A stretch of DNA of 64,000 nt, taken from assembly GCF_007559335.1 (NCBI RefSeq), contig NZ_VMBG01000002.1, positions 62,001-126,000 on the forward strand, read 5' to 3'. Position 1 is the first letter of the stretch, and the number at the start of each line of letters is the position of its first letter. Origin of the DNA: Rariglobus hedericola (GTDB lineage: Bacteria; Verrucomicrobiota; Verrucomicrobiia; Opitutales; Opitutaceae). The notes under the pieces were generated by a model. It had not been told where the DNA came from. It saw nothing but the letters and a program-made list of their open reading frames with translations, and ran no database searches. Shown here in pieces: positions 63,458-64,000 of this stretch. A program made the translations under genes and the position numbers.

Positions 63458-64000
63458 TCAGGGTTTGGCGGCGGGATCGAGAGTGATCTTGGTGCCGCTG
63501 CCTTCACGGGGTTCTATTTTGAAGGCGTTTAGATCGATGCGGTTGTTGAACCGGATGCCGCCTTTTTCGAGTTGTTCGTAAGCCGCGTCGCTTTCGATGG
63601 CCGTCAGCAGGATCACGGCTTTCGAGCCGGGGGGGAAGTTAATGTAGTGGTGTTCGCCGCCGCCATAGACGCCACCATAGGCATTGCCTGAGAGGGTGAG
63701 CGTGCCGCCGGCGAGCGTGAGAACGCCATGAGTGCCTTCGGCTGCGTCGTCGAACGAGACGAGTTCGGCGAATACGTTGCCGGCCTGAAGTGTGAAAGTG
63801 GCGTTGCGGCGAAGTTTGAGTTCGCCGGCGGGAAGCGTGAGCACGGAGTCGGCGCCGTTCATGAGCACGTGGCCGGGCGTATCGCTGCCAACGATAAAAT
63901 TCGCACTCGTGCCGCCATCAAAGGTGGCATCCGTAATGGTCAGGCTTCCGCCGTTGCGAACAAAGATCCACGAAGGGCCGCCGGTTTGTTTCCAGCCGCC
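63458..64000 (-). CDS. Beta-repeat surface protein (C-terminal part, runs off window)
   Basis: C-terminal 180 residues of a larger protein, open to the right edge. The sequence is made of short beta strands with Gly/Asn/Thr turns: GGSLTITDATFDGGTS, FIVGSDTPGHVLMNG, LTLPAGELKLRRNATFTLQAG and LTLAGGTLTLSGNAYGGVYGG. This resembles the passenger of an autotransporter or filamentous surface protein (parallel beta-helix). No transmembrane barrel or sorting motif is seen at this end; the tail ends GTKITLDPAAKP. Function unknown. Confidence 0.75.
   Translation of the reverse strand, partial: GGWKQTGGPSWIFVRNGGSLTITDATFDGGTSANFIVGSDTPGHVLMNGADSVLTLPAGELKLRRNATFTLQAGNVFAELVSFDDAAEGTHGVLTLAGGTLTLSGNAYGGVYGGGEHHYINFPPGSKAVILLTAIESDAAYEQLEKGGIRFNNRIDLNAFKIEPREGSGTKITLDPAAKP

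Overview
This window is GC-rich bacterial chromosome of ordinary housekeeping and envelope genes, with no prophage, insertion sequence, CRISPR array or rRNA/tRNA gene that I could recognise. Gene content (single-chain eukaryal/archaeal-type glycyl-tRNA synthetase, LpoB/YcfL/COG3014 lipoprotein set, PEGA and CsgG-like exported proteins, DUF4202, solute-binding-protein/permease fusion, EF-hand exported protein) and codon bias suggest a member of the Verrucomicrobiota, perhaps Opitutaceae. That assignment is inference; I could not run a search.

Layout. 1-3.7 kb: end of an exonuclease III gene, a long cystathionine gamma-synthase-like PLP enzyme, a DUF167 protein and a MATE exporter. 3.9-9.4 kb: exported proteins and lipoproteins in two minus-strand units (PEGA + CsgG-like; COG3014 + YcfL + LpoB-like) separated by a terminator. 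9.6-17.5 kb: Sel1/coiled-coil/LysM protein, a conserved protein sometimes labelled 3-methyladenine glycosylase, and a giant AsmA-like protein. 17.6-23.5 kb: exported rhodanese, then a six-gene chemosensory-like operon (membrane CheA-type kinase, CheY, two CheX-like proteins, two unrecognised accessory proteins). 23.6-29.9 kb: sugar porter, glyQS and a SWIM/SNF2 helicase. 30-36 kb: small genes, an XRE-type regulator, pdxH and an AspT/YidE-type transporter. 36.9-44.1 kb: NDH-2-like dehydrogenase with an added C-terminal sensor-like domain, PAS/SpoIIE phosphatase, and an ABC importer whose binding protein is fused to its first permease. 44.1-50.2 kb: EF-hand protein, RelE-like ORF, pssA, dnaN, unknown membrane and lipoproteins, exported thioredoxin. 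50.4-57.1 kb: complete atpBEFHAGDC operon. 57.2-63.4 kb: trmB, PhoR/PhoB-type two-component pair, mnmG and mnmE. The right edge holds the C-terminal part of a repetitive beta-rich surface protein.

The most unusual signal is not a gene. A near-identical AT-rich palindrome with core GTAACTTAATAAGTTAC occurs seven times, always between genes or touching a stop codon. The asymmetric central base gives each copy an orientation. Copies bracket the MATE gene and a small XRE-type regulator gene, and two copies carry longer, locus-specific but still perfectly self-complementary arms (39 and 37 bp). They could be operators of the neighbouring regulator, unusual 3'-end hairpins, or a small mobile palindrome. 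The second candidate system is the reduced chemosensory operon, which has no CheW, CheR, CheB or receptor genes and whose second CheX-like protein lacks the expected catalytic asparagine.
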